A DNA stretch of 64,000 nucleotides, from positions 9,639,723-9,703,722 of the forward strand of contig NW_019091362.1 of the NCBI RefSeq assembly GCF_001949145.1, in the 5' to 3' direction. Each line of letters begins with the position of its first letter. The first letter of the stretch is position 1. This document shows, in pieces, positions 23,717 through 34,951 of this stretch. The notes under the pieces were generated by a model that saw only the letters and a program-made list of their open reading frames with translations, was not told the DNA's origin and did not search any database. Made by a program: the position numbers and the translations under genes. This DNA comes from Acanthaster planci (taxonomy: Eukaryota > Echinodermata > Asteroidea > Valvatida > Acanthasteridae).

Positions 23717-26700
23717 CCGAGTGTTAGGTACTGCTGAGGCTTATAACCCAACCTATATATCCCAACTCGCCGTCCAAGTTGTCTACTGACATAGGCCTAC
23801 GCTGAATACATGTATACCTTCCAAACGGAAGGTGTGTACGCATGTGCAAGATGATCGAAGGTTGTATTGCATGCAACTTTGCAAGCGTAGCTTTTAAGTG
23901 TGCTTGGAATAGCAAATCATTAATTTACTTCTGAAGTAACTTATTTGAAATAGCAAATATGTTTACGCTTTATCTGGCGGAAATTTGGTTTACAATTGTA
24001 ATCCTCCATTTCAATTCCGTGTACGAATAATGCTTCAATTCACCACCACGCTTCTTAAAGGGTCACCCGAGCCCCTTGCCTGTCACGTATTGTGTGATTC
24101 CTTGCCTATAGCTCTTTGTCCCCTCAAACACTTTTTTGTCTGCCAACGTTGCACAGATATCTCTGGTTGTTCAGGCTCTCCAGGAGGCCAGTCAAAAGTT
24201 GAAACTCTTGTTTGTCCCCAAGCACCCCACAGATATATTGACGGGAAGGGATTTTCAGTCATTAGTGTACGCACGGTGCAATTAGCTCAACTTTTGGAAT
24301 TGCGGCTGTAGGTCTATATACGATTAGAAACAAAGCATACACGATAATGACTGAAATTCTCCATAAGTTTTTGAGACGCACACGATGCATGAGGGAGAGA
24401 TGCACTGAGCCAAATGACCATAAACAAATCTTTAAAGTCCTGTGGCTTGTAGTACAAAATGAAGTGGATAACACAATCGCTTGCTGTCGGAATATTGTAT
24501 CAATTTATCTTTCCTGTGAACTCGGAGTGGACTTCGTCCCGATATAACTATTTTATGGTCAGAAACTTTGTGAACACAAAGAACGGACGTCGTGTTGTAA
24601 TGATTGATAACTAGACGCAGTTTACTTTATCACACGATGTTTGCAAAAGCCCCTTTTGGGACGACAGTTATTTCTGTGTTAAGTGTGCAGGTCTCTATAA
24701 TGGTCCAACCTCGCATTCACTTCGTCCCTGGAACATCAGTAAGAGTAAAGTTGAACGAATAATAACTATGGCAACTCTGCTAGGTATCAGAGAAACAGAA
24801 GGTGACCATACTTGGGCGGGGGCTTGCAAGACGGGGGGTACTTTAGTGCAGCGGGCGCCGTCTTCAATGACCAGTCGTCAGAAGCAAAGCCTCAGTAGCC
24901 CGTGGAGCGAATCACGGTAAGCAGTGAAAAGTATTTTTGAAAGTAGGGGACCAAATCTCTTCTCTAACGTTCGTGTTCAATGGGGATTTTACCCCCAATT
25001 ACCACTGATTAAACGTGTGAACCAGGACAAAATAGTAACATAATAAGAAATAAATAAAAACGAAACAACTACAAAATTAAAATTCCAAACGAAACAGGAA
25101 ATTGACATTTAAAACGGTTCTCTAAAATAACCTCCCCTCCTGAAGATTGCCTAATGTTCAAAAATATTTTCATCTGCATGCACAGGAAAAGACGCATCAG
25201 CACGATCCTGCAATTACAAAGTGAATCAACATGAATTTAATTACTGAAATTCCCTGTGCAACTAATAACACATACACGAGTGAAATGAGATGTTTGAAAC
25301 ATTTTGAAACAAATCCCGGCATCCTTCGTGCATATGTTTCTTTGTTTCAGGGTATGAAACTATCGAAAAGGTTTATATGAGAGATTAATTGGCTTTCTCT
25401 CCACCTCCATGGCATGCACCTGCAACATTTTTTAACAACAGATCTCGCCAAGCTGGGGAAAAATGGAGAATGCCTGTGTACCTATCATTAAAAATTTTTC
25501 GAGATTATATGACGTCATCAAGACACTCCTTTGTTTCACACCTCGATCCCAATATGTGTTTTCGATATATACAACGTTAGTATAATAAAGTTGAGTGGTC
25601 CACACTTCAGGTTGGCCATCAATTCCGGCGGAAGGCGTAGATCCAGAGCGGCTAACGGGGGGGGGGGTCGATCCCTCATCCCCCGCTCTGACACAATAAA
25701 TTGAAAAAAAATGAAATTGTACTCATTGTACAAAAGTTGACATCATGCAAGGGTTGTTGTTTGTACGTCAGTACATTTTAATGCGTTTTCGACGTGTCCA
25801 CCTGTCGATCCACAACATTCGGATATAAAAACAAAATCTGACTAGTCTGAACCCCCCCCTGGAAAAATTGCCAGATCTGCTTCTCCAGCTGCTACCAACT
25901 ATTAAGCTGAAAGCGCTATCTCACACTTCGCTAGTTTTCTCCATAAGTTGCCGTGCTTCCTTTGGTAATCTGCTTCCTTAAAACACTGATTGACCGTCTG
26001 CTACTCGGACGATCCCATGGCATGATAATATTACGGAAATAATGCTGGGAAAATGAAGACAAAATCTCTAAATGTACAGGGGCCCACGTGTACTGTATCA
26101 CTGAAAGTGAAGCCGGAACTGCATGGCACGGTAATGATGTTTGCCCTTAACTATATAGTTCGGTGACGCTTCAAATGGGCCTGCGTATAATATGTACATC
26201 TGCTGGAAGTCATGCTCGCAAGATGAAAGTTGTAGAAAGTGTTCTTTATAGAATTAACAAAGATTTCTCAGATGTACACACTTGGTGCTGTATATACGCG
26301 GCAAAAGTGACTGATGCCCAATTATACTTCCACCGTTTAAACTCGTGATATTGTGAAAATTACAAGCAGATAGAAAGACTCCTCAACACCCCTAAATAAG
26401 AATGAAATATTTCAATAAAGCATTGTTACATGGTGATTACATGATTTGTTGACACGTGTACGATTGGTATCAATTGAAGTACTCGTCGAGAACTCAAGTT
26501 GCCTGCACTGAAATGTTGGCTGGCTGTTCCCTTGGAAACGCACACAGCTTTTCACAAAAGATTTGTTACACGCGGTGCCAGTGGACCGTGGGGTCAGCGC
26601 GGTCACGTCACGTAGCCAACGCAATCTTTAAGCGGATTTGACCTTCAAATATTTGTTGAATCCGGGATCAACTTTTGCTACCGCATTATTTTGCAACAGC

Positions 26701-27824
26701 ACAGAGGGAATTAGACTGCGCCAGTTTTCATTTTTACCTCATCCTGATGAAAGACAGATTTCCCTTCTAGTCACGGCAACACACAGCGACGAGTCCAGAA
26801 GCCGAAAAAAAAATACCGGTTGAATAGTTTCAGACAAGATCCCTGCACAACAGTAACGATGTAGCTGCATGAGTAAACGTACACAAAAGGTGCTGTGATT
26901 GCGGGGGGTTATTTGGTGTGCAACCGTTGTACGTATCCCAGCTACTGTTTGGGCTCGGGTTTGTCACAACCCAGGTTGAGTTACGGAAAAATACCCTAAT
27001 TGGCCAATGACGATGACATGTTTACATCAAAATTTATTTGGAAATGGTGGTAACCCTAGTTAATAGGAGAAATCTGGACTCTGTGCTTCAGTTTAAGGTA
27101 AGTTTTGGACTAAGAATTAGGCCATTAGGAGTTCAGTACGGCCATCAAGATGTGGATATGGTGACACAGTTTTACCTTTCAAGTTGGACATTGGTCGTAA
27201 AGAATTGTGCAGTTATTTTCATGCGTGACGTTACTAACCTGCAGCACAAGACGACGGGAAGCCTGTACAGCTGTAATTGATGTAAAACAAAACACACTGT
27301 GAAACTTGAACCTATACACGTATGTAATGTGATCTGGTCTGCAGATGTTGAAGAATGTATTATCACGTTGCCACTCTTCTGAGCCCTAATTCTGTGTAGA
27401 ACCATAGAGCATGGAGGTAGGAAAGAGCAAGGACTCTAGACTTCTAGTGAAGAATCTGTGTCGGGGAAAAACCCTGCCAAAAACATGTTAATATTCGGAT
27501 TTCCAATTGATTAATGCTATTGAAATTATCCAAACATCAGCAAACCTGTTAGCTACATACAGCTGGAAGGGAGCAGCCGTGAACTCATTAGGAATGTCCA
27601 CATTACGAGACCTGTGAAAACAACTTCCTGAATATAAAATTATTTATACAAAATGTAAAGAGTTTTATGCTGCCAATTTGATAAATATTTAAGTTGACAA
27701 TACCGGTACAGTTAACATTCCGAAACAATTTTCACGCATTCCAATCTATTTATATTGCAGAGAAACGCACTGTAGGCCTAATGTACTTCAACCCAACTTG
27801 AACTCACGGACGAGTCCAGCCAAG

Positions 27825-29369
27825 ATGACGTTCTGCAGGGAGCCAGACACCGGTACATTTTTACAGCAGTTCACCAACAGCGTCAGCCGTGCCTTACACA
27901 AGCAGATATGCACCTGTAACGGTAGGGCCTACACAGCTGACGAACTTCGTCTCAAGAGCAACCCCGCTATCTTTGCGCCCAATTACCTCGAGACGTTCCG
28001 ACGCAGCAACGACGGCTTCCCTCCAACTACCTGGAACGGTGCCGTGTCTGGGCACAAATCGACGCGCGTGGGAGGCTCGAGGGGCTATTCTCAGATGCAA
28101 ACGATAAACAAACCGGGGTACGACTTTGAGCCGCAGCGGCGCAGGGAGAATCTATCCAGGAAGGCGAAGAAGCTGGGCGAAGCTTTCCCCAGGAAGAGAC
28201 CACGGAAGGAAGTGAACCTGCCCGAAAGACTCGACGTTGTCGACAAGAGCGGTCAAAATTGGCAGATTGTTCAGGAGCTGCCCAAACTGGACAAGAAGAG
28301 GTTGGGGCGCCTCAGACCCATAGTAGCTTCTCATGTCATTCCAGAGTCTCTCACTCTGCCGAACAGCTCGCGCTTGGGGGTACACCAAACTGGTGTTTTG
28401 TCAAAGAGCGCCCCCGAGGCTATAGCATTGAATCACTTCCCAAACGACTGTGCGATGGAATCGCAGGCAGGGCATGCCTCAATAGAGTTCGATCCACCCA
28501 AGACGGTGCCTCATCAAGCTCCAACGCGAAAGTTCCTTGAGCTTAGTGAATCTTCCCACGTCTGTATGCCTTGCCAGCTTAAAAACAAGTCCACGTCTAT
28601 GCCAGACATTGGAAAGGGCAGTCTCGAGCGCATGGATTATGGAGAAGTCTCTCAACCCGCCTCTCTCATCACCCACTGCGACAATGAGAACGAGGAGATC
28701 GCAAGCCACGGTTTGAAAAGCCAAACCTCCGAGGAGGCAGGGACCGTGAGACTGCCGAGATTGAACACCGAGAACAAATTTAACCACAGTAGACGCTGCA
28801 AGATTAGGCCTAACTTTCAGGTGGATCTGGAAGACCTCTACTCAAGGGGCGGCTTGAAGATTTCAACCCTCCGAATTGACGCAGAGGGGACGCTGCCAGG
28901 GAATTTCTTAAACAGAGACAGAGACGAACTGCGCCAGATGTATCCCATGTACGACTGGCGGATTGCGCACGAGACGCGAGAAGCGAACAGGCACGGTAAA
29001 GCAACTACATCGAGCAGGACCAAGGAGACCCTGCCAACCACTTCTACCTTCCAATTTCCTGCCACGTTCTCCAACACTCCTAAGAACTCTCCAAGGGAAA
29101 GACCAAGGTTTACCGGAAAGGAATGGAAGAGACACAGGAAGGCAGTGACGGGTGAGAAGAGCAGAGCGAGTGAGCTACTGGAGACAGTGAAGGAAGAAAC
29201 GGGTGGAGCCGGTGGATCAGCCACAGTGGTAGAGCAAGTTGGCATGGCACAGCATATTGAGGAGACACGCCCAAGTTCGGGGCTGTTTCCAAGGCAACCA
29301 CCGCCAACACCGATGGACAGTCGAAGAAAGAGGGCCGTGGAAACTCAACCCTCCGCGGGGAGGAACTAA
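27825..29369 (+). CDS. Unrecognised disordered protein, single coding exon (514 aa)
   Basis: I do not recognise this protein. The frame is open for 1.5 kb; the first ATG is at 27825 with a good context (GCCAAGATGA). The frame stays open upstream to a candidate acceptor at 27759-27760 (TTATATTGCAG) and an in-frame stop near 27714, so there is probably a 5' UTR intron and an upstream coding exon cannot be excluded. The product is basic, rich in Ser/Thr/Pro/Arg and predicted by eye to be mostly disordered, without signal peptide or membrane segment. Visible features: a CTCNGRAYTADELR segment near residues 29-42, a nuclear-localisation-like PRKRPRK near 122-128, a CMPC pair near 247-250, and a more ordered-looking stretch at 332-379 (starts QVDLEDLY, contains MYPMYDWR). 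GC content is higher than in the flanks, as expected for real coding sequence. Function unknown. Confidence 0.75.
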   Translation: MTFCREPDTGTFLQQFTNSVSRALHKQICTCNGRAYTADELRLKSNPAIFAPNYLETFRRSNDGFPPTTWNGAVSGHKSTRVGGSRGYSQMQTINKPGYDFEPQRRRENLSRKAKKLGEAFPRKRPRKEVNLPERLDVVDKSGQNWQIVQELPKLDKKRLGRLRPIVASHVIPESLTLPNSSRLGVHQTGVLSKSAPEAIALNHFPNDCAMESQAGHASIEFDPPKTVPHQAPTRKFLELSESSHVCMPCQLKNKSTSMPDIGKGSLERMDYGEVSQPASLITHCDNENEEIASHGLKSQTSEEAGTVRLPRLNTENKFNHSRRCKIRPNFQVDLEDLYSRGGLKISTLRIDAEGTLPGNFLNRDRDELRQMYPMYDWRIAHETREANRHGKATTSSRTKETLPTTSTFQFPATFSNTPKNSPRERPRFTGKEWKRHRKAVTGEKSRASELLETVKEETGGAGGSATVVEQVGMAQHIEETRPSSGLFPRQPPPTPMDSRRKRAVETQPSAGRN

Positions 29370-29585
29370 GACATACTCCATGCTGACATATTTGCTGTGT
29401 AAAATGGTCGGCATTGGCGGCTGAACATGCGCGGATGAGCCGTACCGAGGCAGTCGTGTAATGCTTGCTGTGGGCCAAAACAGCTCAAGTTCGGATACAC
29501 TGAGACAGAATTTTGCAGCTTTGACGATTGCGAAATTGTTACTATTCTATTTACCCGCTTATATTCAACACAGACAACATAAAGT

Positions 29586-29591
29586 AATAAA
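29586..29591 (+). promoter_or_regulatory. Candidate poly(A) signal AATAAA
   Basis: AATAAA 217 bp after the stop codon of the 27825 gene, in an AT-rich stretch. The nearest good signal on this strand. Confidence 0.5.
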
Positions 29592-29681
29592 CAAGTACAG
29601 GGATAACTTTGATTTGCAGAGTACATGTACGCGTCTGCTTGCCCACATTTACGGTGTCCACTAAGGTTGTAAAGAAAATAT

Positions 29682-29907
29682 ACTACTTAAAAAGTTAAGG
29701 GCCACTTTTTATTTTGTGTATGCTTTTATTATATACGAGATATTTTACTGCCGAAAATTCCCCAATACAACTGTCCTGCTTGACTATAAACACACTGTAA
29801 TCATTTTTACATGTGGTTGGTTTCAGTTGTTGCATAATGCCCCTGGCATCATTGCACATCCTGAAATTACAAGTTAAAAAAAGTGGTCCTTAACTTTTTT
29901 GAGTAGT
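29682..29907. mobile_element. MITE with ACTAC...GTAGT ends
   Basis: Left end ACTACTTAAAAAGTTAAGG and right end CTTAACTTTTTTGAGTAGT are near-perfect inverted repeats of about 30 bp, continuing into GCCACTTTTT / AAAAAGTGGT. Internal motif GAGATATTTTACTGC is shared with 15636-15813. Lies just past the 27825 gene. Confidence 0.8.
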
Positions 29908-29932
29908 GTAGGAAAGAAGACGGGAATATGCA

Positions 29933-30081
29933 ATAGAGTACCAAAGTGAATACGTCACGCGCACAATTAGTGTGTAAAAGGCATTAGCGCGAGAACCACC
30001 GCGTGAACCAACACGCGCGCGTACTCCATTAGCGGCACTGCACTTTCTGGTTCACAGTCACGGCACACTTCGGTACTCTAT
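29933..30081. mobile_element. MITE with ATAGAGTACC ends
   Basis: Left end ATAGAGTACCAAAGTG (29933-29948), right end CACTTCGGTACTCTAT (30066-30081): 15 of 16 bases are inverted-complementary. CpG-rich interior. A related, less complete copy is at 37531-37660. Confidence 0.8.
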
Positions 30082-31540
30082 GGAGTACCGACCGAGTGAG
30101 TACATCAAAATAGAAGGATGGCCTTAGATGCCAGGGGTCAGACACCATGCAAGTGTAGATCAAATCTTTGTTCTGCTACCTGAAGTTCATGGCGTCTATG
30201 AAGATGTGAGCTGGGGGGGCAGGGCTTGCAAATGGTCTAGGCTAATACTAACTCTGGAACAAATTAAGCCAAAACGGTGGGCTAAAAGCCAGAAAGTTTT
30301 GTGAAAGAAACGAAGCATTCCATTTAACACCCAACCTCTGACGATTGGTAATTTTATTCTTTTACGTTCCCCTTTACATTCAAGGTCATGCATTATTATC
30401 CAACAGATCTCACATACATCTTTCTCACATGCACTTAAAGTTGAAACCCCGCATATTTCAGCGAATGCTGTGAAACGCACGGCATTACTGATTATCAGAA
30501 AAACTAGGTATAAGCAATGAAATAAAACGAAAGCGGGAAATTTATATGATTGTAACGACCAGTAGGGCTCTGGACTGCAGATTTTTGAGCCACTTCAGGG
30601 TGAGGGTATGGCTTGAAACTTTTCCCATCCCATGCACTTTGCGAGCGAAAATAAATAGTGGCATTCTCTTTCTAAAGTTGAGAGTTGTGGAACCGTTCGT
30701 GAATGACACAATCAAATGCAAGGTTGACTCCGAGAGGAGTTCAAGGAATCAATACGAGGTTGCAAAATGACTGAAGTGGATTTCCTATGCAAGTTGATAG
30801 TTTCCTCCATTTATGAAGCACAATTATAGAAAGAAATCCCTTGAGCACCATATCAGTACACCCAGACAGAAATCTAAATCGAACACATTGAGCTGCAATG
30901 TTATTTGAATTTCGGGAGTTGCTTTAGAATGGCTGAATCTGACCCAAAGCCCCTCCGGCCACCTGTGCAGCATGCAATCAGCATCCAGTCACCTCTCAGA
31001 TGGCAAGCTCTAACCACGCCCACAGAAGGGACATAAATCAAGACTACAACAAAGAAAAAATCCTTCAGAATAAATTGTTTGAAATCCAGCTATCCAATCA
31101 CTGACGTCCTTCGGGTCACATGTGCTCCCCCATCCACAGCCTCTTTCAACTTTTGAATGTTGCCCAGTTATAAATGATCCGAGAATACCGCTTATAAAGT
31201 TGAAGTGAAATGAAATGAGTCTGATTACAATAACTGATGCTGTGCACATTTACATAAAAATTATCAAACATGGTTAAGGAGGTATTTAGAAAAATGAGGT
31301 AAAACTCTGAAAATGGTACATACAAACCAGGCACATCCGTCACATACAGGTCGGTTTGGGTCCGACAGGCATTTGGCACCATTCAATATGACCACCTCAG
31401 TAAGTTCCTTTCACTTTACTGTTTTGTCTATACGATATACTTTTTGTCATGCTAATTCCTTTTTTCTGAAGATGTCCGTATTTATACATATATAAAGTTT
31501 ATTCACAAGTTAAGGCACTGAGAATTATCGTGTCACCAAA

Positions 31541-31787
31541 GGGTAATTCCAGAACTTAGGGGGCCATTTTTATTCGTGTCCCTGTCACATCTGACATATA
31601 ATTTTTGTAAGTTCAGAACACATTTTGTAATTTCCAAGAGTGACGAATTAATGCAAATTACCTGCCAAACAAATAGTAATAGTTTGAAATCAATTCCGGT
31701 GATATTTCCATGTCAAATAACAAAGGTCAGATATAACAGAGACACGAAAATGTCACACTTTTGGACCCCTAATTTCTGGAATTACCC
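31541..31787. mobile_element. MITE with GGGTAATTCCAGAA ends
   Basis: Left end GGGTAATTCCAGAACTTAGG and right end CCTAATTTCTGGAATTACCC pair as inverted repeats with one mismatch. CAAA occurs on both sides and may be the target duplication. Non-coding, 247 bp. Confidence 0.8.
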
Positions 31788-31982
31788 CAAAACAAATGCT
31801 GAGGTCACCATATCTTTCATTATCGTACAATGCAAGAAACAAACAAAATGAGGTAGTTTTTCTGTCATTCACTATACAGGCATAGACCAATTACAACACT
31901 GGTGTTTGACAGTTACAATGATATAACCAGAGCTGTGGTCAAGCTACTGGGTGCCAGGGGTGGTGCACTAGGAACCCAACAG

Positions 31983-32177
31983 CAGTGTTGTAGTCGAGGG
32001 CATCACAAGACCAGACACAAGACCAGTCATAAGTAACAGGGTGAACAATTACAAAGGAGTGCTTTGGTTGCAGTTCATAACCGGTGACTTGAATTCAGAC
32101 TGGAGGGTCTTGCATTGGTCTTGTGATAGTCTTGTGGGGTTTTGCAATGGTCTTACCAGGTCTCAACTTCAACACTG
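31983..32177. mobile_element. hAT-like MITE
   Basis: Left end CAGTGTTGTAGTCGAGG, right end CTCAACTTCAACACTG (imperfect inverted repeats with the CAG...CTG tips typical of hAT). The 8-bp flanks, CCCAACAG and GCCAACAA, agree at six positions, so they may be a decayed 8-bp target duplication. Confidence 0.55.
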
Positions 32178-34609
32178 GCCAACAACTGCCAACACCGAGA
32201 ACACTGCTATGAACTCTGAGGACTATGGGTATTTGGACACAAGGCTTGACACGGATGAAGTTGAGTCCAAGTTGTTTGGCAAATGTACTTTGACATTTTC
32301 AGTACGTGTACATGTACATGTATATCTTTCGTCCCCAAAATTCTCAGAATCTAACTTGTTACCAAATTCCACAGAACTACAAAACTACGCTGGCTTGTTT
32401 TCAGGCTAACTTTCTCCTACAACACGTTTTACTTAATTAGTAAACCTGATGGACTAGAGAGGGGGCTTGATGACATCTCTGGTTTAAATACATGTACAGG
32501 TGCATCAAACAGAATATCATGATCACGTTGAACACTACTACAAACTTACCAAAAATTATTCAAAGAATAATTTGAACATTATTCTTACATGCACCACTTC
32601 TTAATAAACATAAGCACTTCAATATTAAAAAAGGCATGCTTTAACCAAAACTGTGACATTACGAATAGTGTAATTGGTCTTTAATGTGAGAGCCCCTACC
32701 AAAGCACAGCATGTGTACATGCAGTGCATTTGGAAACCAGGCATGTGGATGACACTCTCAGCAATAAAAATGCAAAAAATAGGTGAGTCGGTGAGCCTCC
32801 CCCCCCAACAGTCCCCTCGTTCATTTCAGCGCCTCACCAACTATCAAAGTTCAGAAGTCTGTCAGATACAGTCTATCCTACACATTCATAGAGAGGTACA
32901 TGGCTTGAAAATGACTGACAGCTACGAAGCTGTAAAACATGCATCTTGGACAGGTTGCCATCCACAACACTGCAATGGATACTTCTCAGTGGGTCTTCAG
33001 ATGTATGGTAATTTGGCTCAGCTCTGTGAAACGAACAGTATGAGTTTCGGGGGGGGGGGGTTTGGGAAGCACAGGACTACAGGAGGCAATCTGAAGTAAC
33101 TGGAGAGGCACTTTGGTCCCCAACGAGTACCTCTGAGCCAAACCACAGAAACGTGTCATTGTCTAGTGCAGGAAACATCTGTGCTACGTCATGCTGTCGT
33201 TCTGGCACTCATACGCATACTTGTACAACAATGCCGTACATAACCGTGCATATTCCTGATTATAAACATGTTCACAACTCTGCCTTAATTGTCCTGCTTA
33301 AATCCTCGCATGCTTCTTGTGTAAAAAAGATATCATTTCCTGTCAACTTGTGTGTTGTTTCTTCATCTTGACACAGTACAATACGACACCACCATAACAA
33401 GAGACAGTGTATTCCAGCTTGTTGCGCAGCTCTTGGGGAATTTCACCAGAAACCCAATTATTAGATTCCTTAACAGCAAAACATTCTGTACAAAATGGTT
33501 AAGAAAAAATCACTGTATTTAAACAGTGTATTTAAATTTGACTCATATTGGCAATTTAACTAAAACAATTAACCAAACTAGAAACATAATTATTGTGAAC
33601 ATATTTGTTTGCTTTGCAGTAAAATTCCATGTGATGAATTTAAAAAATTTAAAAGTGTGCAGCCTGATCAATGTCTTCAAGAGACCATGCAATGTAACTA
33701 TTTGACTACATCCCTCGAGAAAATGCACCTCTGTGTTGCAACTCACCTGATTAACAATTTATGTTTTGGTATTTCAACAGGTATTTGAGATCCTTTTAAG
33801 TTTTTATGCTTATGCAAATTTCAATATTAATGAGCAATAATGTGACATCACCCCAACCTCAATGTTGCACTGATTTGTGCAGAGAAACTGCTGGAGTTTT
33901 TTATCTTATGCTGACAAAACTTTAAGTTTCTTTGGCGATGTATTGTTGGTTAAGTACGTGGCAATATTAGCCAACAAGTAACTTTTCTTTAAAATTTTTG
34001 AATTCAAAATTTGAACATAACAACATTTAATTGAGCAGCGTCTTCCCTGATTTATATCACAGCAACAGCGCCCTCACTTGTCCACAAAATGCGCTTAACC
34101 CCAAACAGATGTCGACCAGTTTTCATACACTGAAGAATGGTATAGAGATGCACAAAAATGTGTCTGAAACAACATTCACTGCAGGGACCCTGTCAGACAG
34201 GTTCTGAATCCTCAACACCCAATTTTCAAGCTCACCGAAATAAGCTGCAGCACCTGTGAAGGCTCTAATGGGTTTCATGCATGAACGTCATTTAGTTAGT
34301 TAGTCAGTTAGTCAATCAGTGTCCAGTGAGGACGCCGAGAAAATGTCTGGTTCAACTAAGAGGGGCTGAACCAAACACACACATTTATGTGAAGTAGCCG
34401 TAGCCAGTCGCTGAAAACGGCTTTATCTTGGACAAACATGTGATGGCCGTACAGCTATGAATATTTTTCACATGTTCAGAACTCAAGCCTACATGTACGC
34501 AAAGGTCACAGAGAAACACTGAACTCAACCCATCTGTGTAAGTTAATGCATAAAACTGCTGCATAAATGAGGACTGCGCTTGACAGTTCAGCGCAAGAGA
34601 AATGCACAT

Positions 34610-34680
34610 CGCCCTAACAGTCCCAAATCTTCCCATTTCAATATGATCTTACATACACCCTAGCCCTCAACAATCAGTCT
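34610..34680 (+). repeat. Dispersed mini-repeat, copy 3
   Basis: GCCCTAACAGTCCCAAATC then CATTTCAATATGATCTTACA match 16739-16815 closely; the GGGTTAA end is lost. Confidence 0.5.
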
Positions 34681-34951
34681 CATTGCTGGGGGAAGGAGTT
34701 GTGCGCAAAGTCCATGGTAGTGAACCACTACTATTTCAATATTGCATTCTAATTACATTTCAATAATGTAACACTGTTAATACTGTTCTAAAATGTTCAA
34801 CGGAAGTTCTTTAGAATTAAACTTACAAAATGGCAATGTTTCATAGAGTGGTCCTCATTACAGTAGTCTGGTACTGTACATGATAACCACTTCCCTGAAT
34901 TCAAACAAAACAATGAAACAAAACATGATCCAATGTTGGCGATTGGGGCTG

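Larger units (their letters stand above)
20777..27760. other. Intergenic spacer between PITRM1 and the 27825 gene
   Basis: No gene recognised on either strand. The first part will include the PITRM1 3' UTR; AATAAA at 21619-21624 is a possible poly(A) signal. The spacer holds the fold-back element at 21017-21195, a mini-repeat at 21358-21425, an imperfect tandem duplication at 21983-22275 and an inverted-repeat element at 23573-23716. The CpG-richer stretch 22980-23260, and a good donor (CACG|GTAAGC, about 24918), could be parts of untranslated first exons. That is a guess. Confidence 0.4.
29370..34951. other. Spacer between the 27825 gene and TIGAR (convergent 3' ends)
   Basis: No gene seen. 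It contains four recognised small elements (29682-29907, 29933-30081, 31541-31787, 31983-32177) and a mini-repeat at 34610-34680. The remaining ORFs of 60-140 codons have no recognisable domain and no coding-like composition. The last part will hold the TIGAR 3' UTR, as TIGAR runs leftward. Confidence 0.5.

Noticed and set aside
24780-24920. Untranslated first exon of the 27825 gene
   Set aside because: A good donor and CpG-richer sequence exist, but without transcripts nothing ties them to the acceptor 2.8 kb away.
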